A DNA stretch of 64,000 nucleotides from Labia minor. Its lineage: Eukaryota > Arthropoda > Insecta > Dermaptera > Spongiphoridae. Each line of letters begins with the position of its first letter. Position 1 is the first letter of the stretch. The stretch spans positions 68,632,501-68,696,500 of the forward strand of contig OY720349.1 of assembly GCA_963082975.1 (NCBI GenBank), given 5' to 3'. A program made the position numbers and the translations under genes. Shown piece by piece: positions 38,401 through 50,763 of the stretch. The notes beneath the pieces were generated by a model. The model was given only the letters and a program-made list of their open reading frames with translations, did no database searches and had not been told where the DNA came from.

Positions 38401-38640
38401 AAGGAATATTAGAATATATTAAGTATCCACTCACGTCTTATATATAAAAACTAAATTTAAATTATAAAAAAAAAAACAAACTTTAGATAGTTCAACTATA
38501 TTTGTTCATTTCAAATTTAGTATTTGAATTATTCACAAAATAATAATTAATTTAATATAAATAAATTTAGTTTAATTTTAAGTTTTAACCTATTTTTATT
38601 ATCATTGTATAAAGATCTATAAGATATAAATAATGAGTAC
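35471..38640. other. AT-rich DNA with an island at about 37000-37440
   Basis: A roughly 60-codon plus-strand frame ending at 37440 (contains LEFSKATTLAGINFAEVNRW) is unlike its surroundings in base composition, but no family is recognised and no clear splice sites bracket it. Confidence 0.4.
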
Positions 38641-41600
38641 ATAAGATCGAAAATTCAATATGGTGACAGGTCACTTAAGTATTCAGGTTGGCCTTTGTGT
38701 CCGACCCCTTTAAGATTTAAGGGTTCGATCCTGTTTGCTTGGACATTGGACTGGAGAGGTAGAGGGAAATTTAGAGAAGTCGTAGTGTGGGTGACTTTGA
38801 TTGAAATGGCCGATTCAAAATTAAACTTGGAAACGAGCTGAGCGACCGGTTGGTTGGTTGCTCCGAGGAATGAGCGTGTCAAAAACTGCTCTTGGCTTCT
38901 CCAATTCCATTGGATTACGTTTTCCTGATTGGAATTCTTCGTTGCCAGTAAACTAAATAAATAGCTAGGGGAGGCAAAAAGGGAGCCAAAAACACAGTTT
39001 TTGCGTAAATACGAATGAATGAATGAATGAATGAATGGATATAGAAAGGATAAGTGGAACGGGAGAAAAGAGAAAGGCGGAAGTGGATGCGAAGATAGCA
39101 AGAAAACAACAAGCAACACGAAGACAACAACGTCTACGACGACGGCATATAAAGAAAATTAGTTTACAAAAAGCGATTAGACAACGTTTAAATGGGTTCC
39201 AATGTAATAATAGTAAACATGTCACCTTGAATAAGAAATGAACTAAGTTTGCCAAACAGGCGGAAGATAAGGAAGGGAAGAAATCAATGGAAGAGCAGCC
39301 CGAAGCATAGGCGCGCTCCCGTTGGCTGGCTGGGCTGGTTGCTCATCGAAAAGGGGAATCAGTTGACAAAGGATGTTATCAAAACATTTTTTTTTATCAT
39401 AAATTAAAATTATGTTTATAAATCTGTAATCATATTATATATTAACAAAAAGGAAAGAAGAGAACGCAAAGCAATCAGATAAAAAGAAAGAAAGAGTTCT
39501 TTGAATTTTATTTCTTTATATATATATATATATATATATATAATTTCTTTTAAATTGGATTCCAAAAGATTAATATAGAAGAAAATAATATAAATATGAA
39601 AAAAAAAAAAAAAAAATATAAAATAACGTTTTTTTCATAGACTAAAAATGCGCCCAACGTTTTTCTTTGAATATGAAGCAATTCATCAAAACTTTGTCAG
39701 GCTTATAGAAGAATTATTTTATTCTTTTTAGTCAATGAAAAAAAGGCATGAAGTGAAGCTGAGAAAAACGTTATAATTATAATTATACAGAAGAGGCGTC
39801 TGACATGGCGAGAATCCAATTTAAGAGCAAAATTATATAAATCAATGTCATTAATCAATCATTAAAAAGAACAAAAAATATTTTTTGCTTTTCATTTTTA
39901 AATTATAGAAAAATATCGAATCATAATTTCAGTGTTGAAGTCATAAACTACTGAACTTGAGTACTATACCACAGTGAACTTATATATCTGAAATATGTTT
40001 AGGTCGCTAAAATTAGTTATTTTGGTTATTTATTTATGTTTTAATTAATCAAAGAATAATTTGATATAATAAACGCAATCATAAGAAACTGCATATATTG
40101 AAAAAGTAAAAAAAAAATTACTTTTAATTAAAGTAATACATACAAGATAATCAAAGTAATATGTTTATTATAACTATTTACTCAACAGACTAGTTAACTT
40201 TAATTATATATTTACAAATTAATCTACATATAATAATATTTCTGCAATAAGTTCAATAAAAAATTGAATTAAAAAATATTTTAAATATAATAATCAAATT
40301 TAATTAAAACAATAATAATCTATAATGAAGATAAGATAAACTTAAAAATTCTAATTTTGTAGATACTAATATTTATTTGGAAGATAATAAAAAAACAAAA
40401 AAAAAAACAAAAGATTCAAAGCCCAAGTCTAATGAAAGTTCTTTCAGACAGTGGTTAAGTGTTCATGATCTAAACTTTGGTCATTCGGGACCTATTCATA
40501 TATATTACAGTGTGCCCGAAAATCAGCAAAGTTAGAGAAACACCATTTTAAATAGAAAATACCAAGAATACCGTAGTTGGTAGTCAATTAAGACTAAGTT
40601 CTATTCACCCTTAGAAACTATTCTCCACTGGGAAACGAAAACACAAATACAGAACAGCCTGTATCAGTGTCGATCAATATTAATCCGAAAATAAATAGTT
40701 GAATAACCATGATAGAGATTTTTAATAAAAATATAATATAATTAAAAATATTTATCTTATATATATAATATTAATTAGTCAAATTAATTAATAAAATATA
40801 AAAATAGATAATATTAAAATTATATAGAATTAGTGAATATTTTATTTGTATCATTTATTAAATATTAAATAAATAAATAAATAAAATATAGTATCGAACA
40901 GATTGAAACAAGATGAAAATTTGTAAAATTTTTTTTTTTTTATTTATCATTAACTTTAATAATAGTAACAAATTATTACGATTAATATTTTATTTCTTTT
41001 TTCACTCAACCGATATCAAAACACTGAGCAATGCTTGCTATTATAGATTGTGTCAAAAATGAAAATAACCACAGTATTGCCATTACAAATACTAACTATG
41101 TTGCCAAAGTGCAAAAATGCAAAAAAATGTTTTTGTTTCAATTAATCTGTTCGATACTGTAACTAAATAATATATTAATAATAAGATAAATAGTGATTAA
41201 AGTTGGTTTAGATCCCATTACAAAAATATTTTTTTTTAGTTTAAGTTAATTATTTTTAACATATTTTATATATGTATAATTAGTAGTAGATAGTTTTCAT
41301 TGCTTAATACTAGAGTTAACATTCTAAACTGAAATAAGTTAGAAATTAAATTATATCAAGTTTAAGCAAGGATAAAATATTTTTTTTCAATTCAAATATT
41401 ATTAAACATGGATTATCAGTTTTATATTTAATTTTAGAGTGGCAAAGGATTTCTCTTTCACTTTTGAAATGAATCCGTTTCATTTACGTATATTTGCTTA
41501 TTGATTTAAAATAAAATTAATAAATATGAAAAAATCAGTAGTGGGAGAAATAGATTATTCTATAAATTGAAAGATCAATTCAAATGATATCTGCATAAAG

Positions 41601-42050
41601 AGAAAAGTTGAAGATGAAAGTCAAAATGATAATTTCAAAATTAAAATACAATAAGAATTGAAAAATTATAAAATTGAATTAAATTAAAGTTTGTCTTTTG
41701 TGAATGGGATTTAATTTGTTTGTAAAAAAAAGAGAGATCAAAGGTTTAAAAAAATATAGGAAAATCTATAATATTTTTGCTTTTGTATGCCTTACGCCTG
41801 GCGCTTATGCAATTAAGTTAACGTCATTACAATGGTACTATGACAATTCTTGGGGTATATCATCCTTAATCTATAGAAATATTTAATGTAAACAGCAAGA
41901 AGATATTGGATTAAAGAAATGAAATACTTATATATAATAAGAATTTTTTTTTTCTCCACTTCACTCATTTATGTGATTTGATTAGTATTGCAAGTTAAAC
42001 GCATGCGCAAGAAGAGGCTTTGTCAAATGTGAAAGAGTGGCATTTTAATG
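38641..42050. other. Island 38641-39375 followed by AT-rich DNA
   Basis: The island includes an AATG repeat (39013-39036) and CAAC/GAC-rich stretches. Minus-strand frames (154, 96 and 71 codons) overlap each other and a basic 68-codon plus-strand frame, so none is convincing. From 39376 nothing was recognised apart from microsatellites. Confidence 0.45.
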
Positions 42051-42770
42051 ACACCTGTAGCTGCTACAATTTTGTATTCAAAAATCCAAATGTTTTATAT
42101 ATATACCTATACATCTTATTCTTGGTGTTCGGATTTTTTTTTCAGCCCTAATAATAAAATAATAATACATATGTGTATTATTGTTTAATAACCTCGGTTG
42201 TTGAAAGCTAAAATCGAACGAACAAATCAGTTATTAAATTTATATTCGAAAAAGGGGACAAAATAATTTTTAGTTTAAGCATGCAAAACATATCATCGCA
42301 TTATATTTAATAATATAGTATAATAATAAAAAATATATTTAATAATATTTTTAACATTCAAATTTATAGAGGCAAAATCTACACCTGTAGCTGCTACAGA
42401 AATGTTGAGTGTTCAAAGGCAGTTTGTATCTTTTTTGAAATTATTATCATCCCAACGAATAATTTTATTATTATTTTTTTTATTATAATAACTAATAACA
42501 CATTTGTACTAAATCAGATAGTGTAGGATTGTATAAAGGAATATTCCAGTTTCCGTTTTTTCCACATTTAATATAATGAGAATTAATAATAAAAATACAT
42601 AATATTAAATATTCTCTTTTAATATTCAAATAAAATCCAATAATCAAAAATCGTTGTTAAATAGTTATTTTTTCTGTTTTTCAACAGGTCTAAGGTCGAC
42701 CATTCATGATTATTTCGTTATTAATATTTTCCTTTAATAATCTTTTAGAGATGTTGAGTGTTCAAAGGCA
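42051..42770. repeat. Sequence interrupted by two insertions with 17-20 bp duplications
   Basis: ACACCTGTAGCTGCTACA occurs at 42051-42068 and 42381-42398. ATGTTGAGTGTTCAAAGGCA occurs at 42402-42421 and 42751-42770. The layout fits one ancestral sequence split by two AT-rich inserts (42069-42380 and 42422-42750), each flanked by a long target duplication. The inserts are not recognised and do not resemble each other clearly. Confidence 0.65.
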
Positions 42771-43293
42771 CCTGCACCTACACGCGTATCTCAAACGAGT
42801 AGCTGTCACACACTAAAACAGAATAAATCAATTGAGGGCCGAGTGGGAGGTCGGAGCTGGGCGCAGCTTAGATGGGGGCGGAAAGGGATGGGACACGCGT
42901 GCGCTTCAAGAGAGACAACTTGTTGAGCCAGCTGGTCTAAATATATACGACAAGAGAGCGAAAGAAAAGTCTCTCCATTCTACTTAACTAACTAATTAAC
43001 GAATATGGCTTGTCATATGGAACACCCTCCACACTCCCCATCCCTCATTCCATTCATTCATTCAATTTAATACAAATTTAGTAAAACAAGTGACTAACAC
43101 CAAGACATAATAAATAAACTATTGTTTTTAATAACATTTAGATAAAGAGATTATATAAATGGAATCAGTCAAGAAAAATAAATATTTCTTTAAATTTTTG
43201 CAAATTCTAAATAATCTTGAAACTATAATTTATTTTAATTAAAGTGATACTATAAAAATTTCTAAAGTTTTTTTTTTTTTAATTTCTTGGATT

Positions 43294-43298
<5 letters not shown>
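42771..43298. other. Island at about 42771-43060
   Basis: GC-rich (GGTCGGAGCTGGGCGCAGC), immediately right of the doubly interrupted sequence. No open frame. Confidence 0.5.
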
Positions 43299-43344
<46 letters not shown>

Positions 43345-43408
43345 GCTAGGATTTCACCCTTCCTTAAGCAGAATTGAATGTTATATATATATATATATAT
43401 ATATATAT
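43299..43408. repeat. Two (TA)n microsatellites around a 42-bp unique spacer
   Basis: Tracts at 43299-43339 and 43382-43408. Confidence 0.95.
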
Positions 43409-43757
43409 GGAAAAATTATAAATTTCTCAATAATTATAAAATAAAAAAGATGTGACATTCAATGGTTAGCTAACTTAACTATGAAATAACTAAATTTGTA
43501 ATTAATTAATTCATTTATCAAATTTACAAATAATGAATAATTGGTCGAATCAACAGTTAACACTTGTTGAAATTTCATTACATTATATATATAATATAAT
43601 ATATATATCCTCTCTTTATTTATTTGTTTCCATTAAATTGATAAATAATGAGAATGTCTGTTCATGGAAAAATTTATTTATAAATAGATTTCATAAATTT
43701 CGATTACTGAATATATATTAAATTTTATCTTATCTTATTATGCTAGCTAAAATTGTA

Positions 43758-43930
43758 TCTATATATATATATTGGTTCTCAAAAACCGCTCTAACGATTT
43801 TTTTCAAATTCACACTAGATATAGTATTTATAAAGAAAAATTGAGTTTTATTGATCACATCTCTTGAAACTTACAGCTTCATTATTAATTTCTTAATTAA
43901 AAATTATATATGGGTGTGACGTCATCAATT
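43758..43930 (+). mobile_element. Helitron-like or related repeat head
   Basis: A|TCTATATATATATATTGG is followed by GGTTCTCAAAAACCGCTCTA, a start resembling the 5' TC ends of the elements at 48269 and 50336, but with a different body. A TGACGTCA site lies near 43917-43924. No 3' end identified. Confidence 0.35.
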
Positions 43931-43932
43931 TT

Positions 43933-44262
43933 ACTCCCGCCATTTTTAAAAGATATTGTATTAATATTTTTTTTATATTTAAAATATTTTAAAATAAAAT
44001 AAATTTCGAAATAAAATTAAAAATATTTATTTTTAATAAAATATATATATATATATATTTATTAATCTCTCTCAAAAAAAAATAACAACAAAATACGGTT
44101 GGTTGACTCCCGCTTTTTTTTAAATGATATTGTATTAACATTTTTTTATATTTAAAATATTTTAAAATTCATTATTTAATTTCGAAATAAAATTAAAAAT
44201 ATTTATTTTTAATAAAATATATATATATTTATTAATCTCTCTCAAAAAAACAACAACAAAAC
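43933..44262. repeat. Tandem duplication, about 173-bp unit, two copies
   Basis: ACTCCCGC, then GATATTGTATTAA, TTTCGAAATAAAATTAAAAA and TTTATTAATCTCTCTCAAAA occur in the same order from 43933 and again from 44106. The second copy is slightly shorter in its AT tract. Confidence 0.85.
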
Positions 44263-44316
44263 AAATAAATGTCTTTGAAAGATGGTAAAAATATCTTTTT
44301 AATTATCAAAATATCA

Positions 44317-44371
44317 TAGACCAGTGGTAAGAACAATTGTTTTTACTCCCCGAGTTCGAAGGATCGAAACT
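44317..44371 (+). other. tRNA-like pol III promoter remnant (A and B boxes)
   Basis: TAGACCAGTGG (44317-44327) fits the A-box consensus at 10 of 11 and GGATCGAAACT (44361-44371) fits the B box at 9 of 11, with 34 nt between. No full cloverleaf closes around them. Probably the head of a degenerate SINE. Confidence 0.4.
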
Positions 44372-44621
44372 CGCCGCGTGCATTTTTTTTTTATCTATTT
44401 TCGTGATTTATTTATTCATTGTTCTTTTATTAATTAAGTTTTAGATAGTTTTATAATTTTTAATATTTTTTCAATAAAATATTATTTAATACATTTAATA
44501 ATTGTAATAAATAATTAAAGAATTGTATATCAATATTTTTTAAAGGGTAGAGCGAGCTCGGTGTCTCAGGTATTAATATTACCAGCCAAATCCAATAATA
44601 ATGAATCATTTTTTTTAACTT

Positions 44622-44655
44622 AAGTACCTAGCCGAGGCTCGGGGTCCCGGTACTT
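44622..44655. repeat. Nested inverted repeat (hairpin)
   Basis: AAGTACC (44622-44628) pairs with GGTACTT (44649-44655), enclosing a second stem CCGAG/CTCGG (44632-44636 and 44638-44642). A similar CTCGGTGTCTCAGGTA block lies about 85 bp upstream. Confidence 0.7.
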
Positions 44656-45359
44656 TTAATTTTATAACATTTTAGATTATATATATACATGTATATATAC
44701 AATACTTTGTTTGATACCTTTATCTCCGTTTAAAATAAATGAAGTTATGAAATAAAACAAAATAATAGTAGGTATTAGTAATAGTTGTTCCGAAAAAAAT
44801 TGGTTTTTAGTTAAAAAATTGTTTAACCGATTAAATTTGAACACTATTTTAAATGAAACATTTTAATTTAATTCATAATACTAAAACGAACGATGCACAT
44901 TTAATACGAATAATTTAAATTTAAACACTCGAATTAGTTTCAAATTGAATGAACATTTCAGTTGTTGCACCATTATCAGAAGCCCCCAAAAAAATCATCC
45001 AACCAATTTTTTTTTTATATATATTTAATTAAAAGAAATATAAAAAAAATATAATAAAATAAACAGCAATAGAGAAGAACGTTTATTTTCTCTCCCATCT
45101 ACCATCAATTTTTATTTTTATGTTTATTTCGTTGTGATTTGGCATTTTACATCGTTGCTTTCTTTCTATATAAAAGCATTAACTGTTCGCGTTTATATTA
45201 AAAAAAAGTACAGTGCTATTTATGGTTCCTTATAAAGGAAATATGCAAACGCAGGGTGGAAACAATCTTTTGCTCTTTCGCGGCTGATGGGAGGCAAAAA
45301 GATCTACTTGCTGCGATTAAACATACAATTCTTTTCCTTCGCTTTTATTTTATTTTTTA

Positions 45360-45396
<37 letters not shown>

Positions 45397-46966
45397 TTTT
45401 TTTTTCAAATATTTTTCTATAAAAGCATCAGATTGTTCTTTGTGCCCGTGTTCCATAATTTACATTTTATATAGCCGAGTCTCTCACCCGTTCATCCCCA
45501 TTTACCAGCGGCACCTATACAAGCCAGCAGGAAGAATAAGCGCCATGCATTATGATTAGAGCTTTTCGTTCATTCTAATTAATGGAAATACTCCGGATGG
45601 CGGCAGCTAAAAATGTTAAACCCACACACAATTTCATCCTTTCCCTTTATCTATATAGAGGGAGGATCTTTCAGAAAAAGCCATTTTTTCCACACGGTGT
45701 TCATATTTCTTTTTCCAACTTAATTCATTCTGCCTCTCAAACCCTCAAAAAAATAAAACCACCCAACCACCCATTCTGACATACACCGAAGCTTATATAA
45801 TATCCAAAAATATGACTATCGAATATATCGATCCCGTAAATCTCATTCCACAGCTGTGATAAGCCCTTTATTCTTCAGCCAAGTTCAAAAATAATGAACT
45901 AACCAGAGAATATATGGATACCGTTCTTTAGAATTTATAGGGGGAAAAAATAACTTGACTATATTAATAAAACATTACAAAATATAAAATGAAAATTATA
46001 TTTTTTATTTAAAAGTAAATAAAACAATTTATAAAATTTACTAGGAATAGTTGCAGGAATCCAACTCAGGAAATTCCTTATTTAAAAAATTGTAATAAAA
46101 TTCTATTGATAAAGTCTTTTTATTTGAATATTTTATATTTATATTTATTATTATTATTATTATTATTAAAATAATATAACTACAACAACTTATGCCCAAC
46201 AAAAGTTGATGTCTAAAATTCAGAAATGCGAATTATAAAAATTACCTTTACATAATTATTTAAAATAAATTATAATTATTATTTATTACTATTAATTTAT
46301 TTTTAATCAAAGAAAAACTATTTATAAAATATTTTATCTAAATAATAAATAAATAAATAAATATAAATTATAAATAAGTTTGTAATTGTATAATAAATCA
46401 ATTGTAATAAAATATCAATATCAAATAGTAAAATGAAAAATGATACGAGTTGATTCTTTCTACTAATGTATATATATTAAACAGCATAATTTTAAATAAA
46501 TTAATGATTTATATACGTATATATATATATAAAATTATTTAATTTCACTAAATTATATATTTTTAAAATATAAACATTGAAAATTATTCATTAGAATAAA
46601 TTTGAATAATTCTATTTTTGTTAAAATAAAAGAGAAATATGCCACACAAGTGATTAAAATGCAAGTTTCTTCAATTTTTAAAACATATTTCAGGGATTTG
46701 TAGATTTTTTCACATCCTTTTCCAAACACATATAAATATATTCTACCTAAGTATAAAATGAAAAAAAAAAAAAAAAAAATTTAAAAAGGTGCCCTTGAAA
46801 GGGCTCAACGGGTCCCACTTAAGTGAATCAAGGTTTATGTTAATAAGAAAAAAAAAGCTTGCCAAAAAAAGCATTTTTTGTGCGTCTATTCCATTCTATA
46901 TCTTTGAACATGGAAGGAAATGTAGAAAAGTGCTTTTGAAAAAGTTTTAAATAGAAGTAAAGCCCA

Positions 46967-46988
46967 AGAGAGAGAGAGAGAGAGAGAG
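46967..46988. repeat. (GA)n microsatellite
   Basis: Ten or more GA units. Other GA/CT tracts lie at 2346-2392, 32767-32784, 49195-49217 and 56204-56230. Confidence 0.93.
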
Positions 46989-47924
46989 GCCTATAAAGAT
47001 AGAGGTGGTGTCGATGACATAGGCGGCTCGATAGCTCTCTCATTGGCCACTTGATCAGCCCTTAAAAAGGAACCGGAATATCGCCTTAATCCAAAGGACT
47101 TCCTAAAGCACTTTAAAAAAATAAATTGATAAAAGTTATCATATAGTTCTTTTCCTATTTTTATAAATAATAAAAATAATGGTTAATAAAAAAAAGTACT
47201 AAGAATTCAGTTAATTCAAAGATAAGATTTTTAGAGAATCATATTTTTAAAGATGAACCTAATAAAAATTTCAAAATATATATTAGATAGTATACTATAA
47301 AAACTCGAATTATCCAGTTGTAAGTTTTTTTTTATCTATAATACGATAAAATAAGATTATATTATATGAAAAATGGAGATTACATAAAAATAAGAAACAA
47401 ATGTTAAAGAAAATTATTATTTGAAATTAAATTTAAAAAAATAATCGTTCATTATTGTTATTATTATTAAAACGATAAATTAAGGAGAAAATAAAGTAAT
47501 AAAAAATAAATAAATAATGAAAGCTATTTACAACTAATAAACGTAGAACAAAGTATTAAAATAATTAATTTAAATTTTTATTTAAAGATTCTATAATATT
47601 TTTCAAAGATATTTTATAATTACAAAACTTATTACTAATTATTAATGATTTTAGAAGAAAAGGTGTGACATTTGAAACTGAAGAAAAATTTAGTTGAGTA
47701 ACTTTGATTGATGATTAATCATCACCCTGAGGAATTATTTAGTTAGTGACTGAAAGGTAGCAAACGGAGATAAAAGATATTTAAAAAAAATGAACTAATA
47801 AAAAATTTTTTCTCATTTAATATATGATATATTTAAAAAAAGGATAAAAAAGGATGATATTTGAAAAATAGCCAATGCATGAAACAAATACTGTAATGTA
47901 AAATAATGTCTTCTATTAAGATAT

Positions 47925-47940
47925 AATTGCAATTGCAATT
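47925..47940. repeat. 16-bp perfect palindrome AATTGCAATTGCAATT
   Basis: Self-complementary and built from AATTGC repeats. No neighbouring feature explains it. Confidence 0.7.
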
Positions 47941-48268
47941 ACAATTTGTTAAAATTGAAAAACCAAAATAGTGTTTATAAATAAGTTTGTATTTTATGAA
48001 TTTAATAAATTTAGGGAAAGTTGATTAGTTATTGAAATAATATTTCACAAAAAACCTAAAAATATATATTATTTTTAAATAAAAATATAGGATAATTAAA
48101 TAATTCTTTTCTAAAAAGAATATATACAATTATTATTAATTATTTATTTATTTCGAAACTTTTCTCTTAACCTCACTCTCTAGTTGTTAAACTAATATTA
48201 GTTTTGCATTTCAAGAATAAATTTCAATATAATCTTGTAAATAATATGTACTAGAATTAAATTCTTAA

Positions 48269-48590
48269 TCTATATATATAAAAAAAGGTTTTTGTCTGCA
48301 CATTGCTCAGAATTTAAAAATTTTTGCATATCTTCGCGTTTCATGACCTCTAGAATCCAAAAGTGACTTTAGAATTTTAATGGAGGAAATTAACTTTGAT
48401 CTAAAAAAATTAGTAAATGAACTTAATAATAACAAAACAAATAAATCAATTAATTTAAATTAATACTATTAATGAATGTATATATTGGTAATTTATCTAT
48501 AGTTTTATAACGATAATTATGTTAATTTTATTTATATAAATTGTCTAAAGTCTCTAACTTTGCATTTTCTCAAATTTGTATTTAGCAATA
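48269..48590 (+). mobile_element. Helitron-like repeat, second copy (3' end unclear)
   Basis: Starts A|TCTATATATATAAAAAAAGG and shares TTTTGTCTGCACATTGCTCA with the copies at 31262 and 50336. The segment 48500-48590 matches 50405-50465. No clear CTRR end was found. Confidence 0.55.
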
Positions 48591-50099
48591 CATAATGGTA
48601 TAACATTTAAGAATTACAAATTTTTCTATTTCTTAAATTCAAATTTAAATTCAGCATAGAAATTCTATTTAACTGAAATATTTTATAAATTAACTGATCA
48701 GATGTTTTTTTGTGTGTAATTATAAAAAAGATAGCATGAAAATATATATTATTAGTTCAAGAGCTCTTGCTTGAAATCAAAATAAGAAAAACAAGTAAAT
48801 ATATTGGGAGTTGTCTCGAGATATATACAATAGATTATAGAATACGAGTAATATATAATATATATAACGTAACGCCTACGCTGTTTTGCTAATAGAAGCT
48901 TTCGAGCTTTAAAATTATTTCCAAATTTATAATTAATTCCTTCTAATAAAATATCTGCCTATAATCAGTTGTATTTTTTAATGCAGATATATTAATAAAT
49001 AAAATATCATTCATAATATGAATATGAAATAAAAAACAAATATGATATTTTTCTATTAAAATAATTATTAAAAAAAATCAGTAAATCATTTGAGACTTTA
49101 TTACAATGATGGTAGAGGTGATGTTAATTGATCTCTTTATATTGGTGAATTATGATAATTTCAATAGAAAATACACTTACGCTTTTGATATAGTAGAGAG
49201 AGAGAGAGAGAGAGAAAGAGCGTCATCGCCGCCCGCCTGGTTTCAGTTGGCATGCGCACTCACACAACAAAATCGACCGACTGACTGACTGAGCGAGCGT
49301 TCATTCGACTAGGAGCCCCTGGCATATAGGCAACCGGCAACACAAGCCACCCAATTTAAACTTGAAATATTTAAATAGTATACATACTCTATTATTAATT
49401 ATTAATCGTATTAATTCTGCATCTAATATTTACATAAAAATTTTAAAATAAATTGATATATTTGAATTTTCTAATATAAGAAACGAATGGTTATCAATTT
49501 TAATGGAATTTAGAAAAAAAAAATAAACAAATAAAAATTTTAAAAGAAAGTATTGGAAAATAAAATATGAATTATAGTATAATATCAAGATAATATCAAG
49601 ATGATAGATATATCATATATATTAGGTTTTTTTGGAATATTGTTTTGATATTTTCATAAATGGGTTTAAATAGAATTAATAAAAATAGAAAAGTAAAGAG
49701 CTATCAAAAGATGATTTAATACGAGATAAAAAAAGAAAATTTAATCAAAATTTATACAAAATTGATTAAGGTACCTAAAGTCTATACCAGTCTATGTCAG
49801 TAGGTATAGATGATTATTAAGAATAAGTAAATTTGAAAATTTACTTTATTTATAAGTTAATTAGTGTTTCATATTTTCTCTCTTTAAATGACAGTGGGGT
49901 AAAAAAGATCACCCACTCCCTTTTGTATTGAATGAGGTGTGTGATTCTATCTATCTCCGATCATAAGATTTAAAGTTTTTAACAAAATTTTCACTGATAA
50001 CATTTTGTTGATATAAGAAGACTTTTTGGATTAATACTATATTTTTGTGAGTTTAGCAAATTTATGAAATGTATTTGTTTTCAACTGCTTTTAGCTTCA
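48591..50099. other. AT-rich DNA with a compact island at 49195-49350
   Basis: The island follows a GA microsatellite and contains a GACTGACTGACTGAGCGAGC run. No coding evidence. Confidence 0.5.
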
Positions 50100-50335
50100 A
50101 TGGTCCTTTTGCGAATGAGCTGCATTTGTCAAAAATTGATAGAAAACTACGAATTTTGAATAATGCCCGTATACAAAATTTCATTATTCTAGCTCAAACC
50201 GTTTTTGCGTAATCTTGTCTACACATACAGAGAGAGACATTTTTTTAACCTTATTGAAAATGACTCAGAGACTTTCAAAACGTATAACATCATCAAAATC
50301 TCGCCATCGAAAATTTTCGAGATCACAATCTCTCA
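50100..50335 (-). mobile_element. R3 interspersed repeat, copy 2 (inverted; abuts the Helitron candidate)
   Basis: Reverse complement of 35000-35240 with scattered changes (AAAACTACGAATTT, CTCAAACCGTTTTTGCGTAA, TTGAAAATGACTCAGAGAC). It ends exactly where the Helitron-like element at 50336 begins. Confidence 0.7.
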
Positions 50336-50763
50336 TCTATATATATAAAAAAAAAGGTTTTTGTCTGCACATTGCTCAGAATTTAAAATGTTTTGCATAT
50401 TGCAATTATGTTAATTTTATTTTATAAATTGTCTCAAGTCTCTAACTTTGCATTTTCTCAAATTTCATTATAATTAGAAATATTCAATAATAATCTAGCA
50501 ATGAAAATAAAATATCAAAATGAAATGATCAGGAACTTTCGAGTATCTTTATTTAAATAGATAGATATAACATATACAATAATAATATATATATATATAT
50601 ATAATTAATTTACTGATTAAATTAAAATATATTTTAAATAAGAACACAAAAAGTAATGAATGTTTCATGTAATATACTGATTGAAACAAAATGGATGAAA
50701 ACCTTTTCCTACTTTCAACCAAATACTATGTACCACTCGGGGTACAGGGGGCGGAGCCACTAG
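50336..50763 (+). mobile_element. Non-autonomous Helitron candidate
   Basis: Begins TCTATATATATAAAA directly after an A and ends CTAG directly before a T, the TC...CTRR ends and A/T target expected of Helitrons. A GTACC/GGTAC hairpin (50730-50734 and 50741-50745) lies 18 bp before the end. The head (GGTTTTTGTCTGCACATTGC) recurs at 48285 and, slightly changed, at 31280, and an internal block recurs at 48500-48590. Length 428 bp with no coding capacity. The hairpin is a little further from the end than usual. Confidence 0.62.

Larger units (their letters stand above)
44656..48268. other. AT-rich DNA with islands at about 45150-45800 and 46790-47100
   Basis: The first island has 65-90-codon frames around a TTA microsatellite. 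The second contains CCACTTAAGTG (near 46816), a back-to-back pair of NK-homeodomain-type CACTTAA sites. The rest shows nothing. Confidence 0.45.

Noticed and set aside
38655-39119. 154-codon minus-strand reading frame
   Set aside because: Low-complexity start (PLPPFSFLPF, SFIHSFIHS from an AATG repeat), overlaps other open frames on both strands, and matches nothing recognised.
39035-39241. Basic 68-codon plus-strand frame resembling a nuclear protein
   Set aside because: Its Lys/Arg/Gln richness comes from purine-rich simple sequence; no family match and no conserved context.
44317-44390. Functional tRNA gene
   Set aside because: A and B boxes are present, but acceptor and anticodon stems do not close and the B-box region is mismatched; more likely a SINE remnant.
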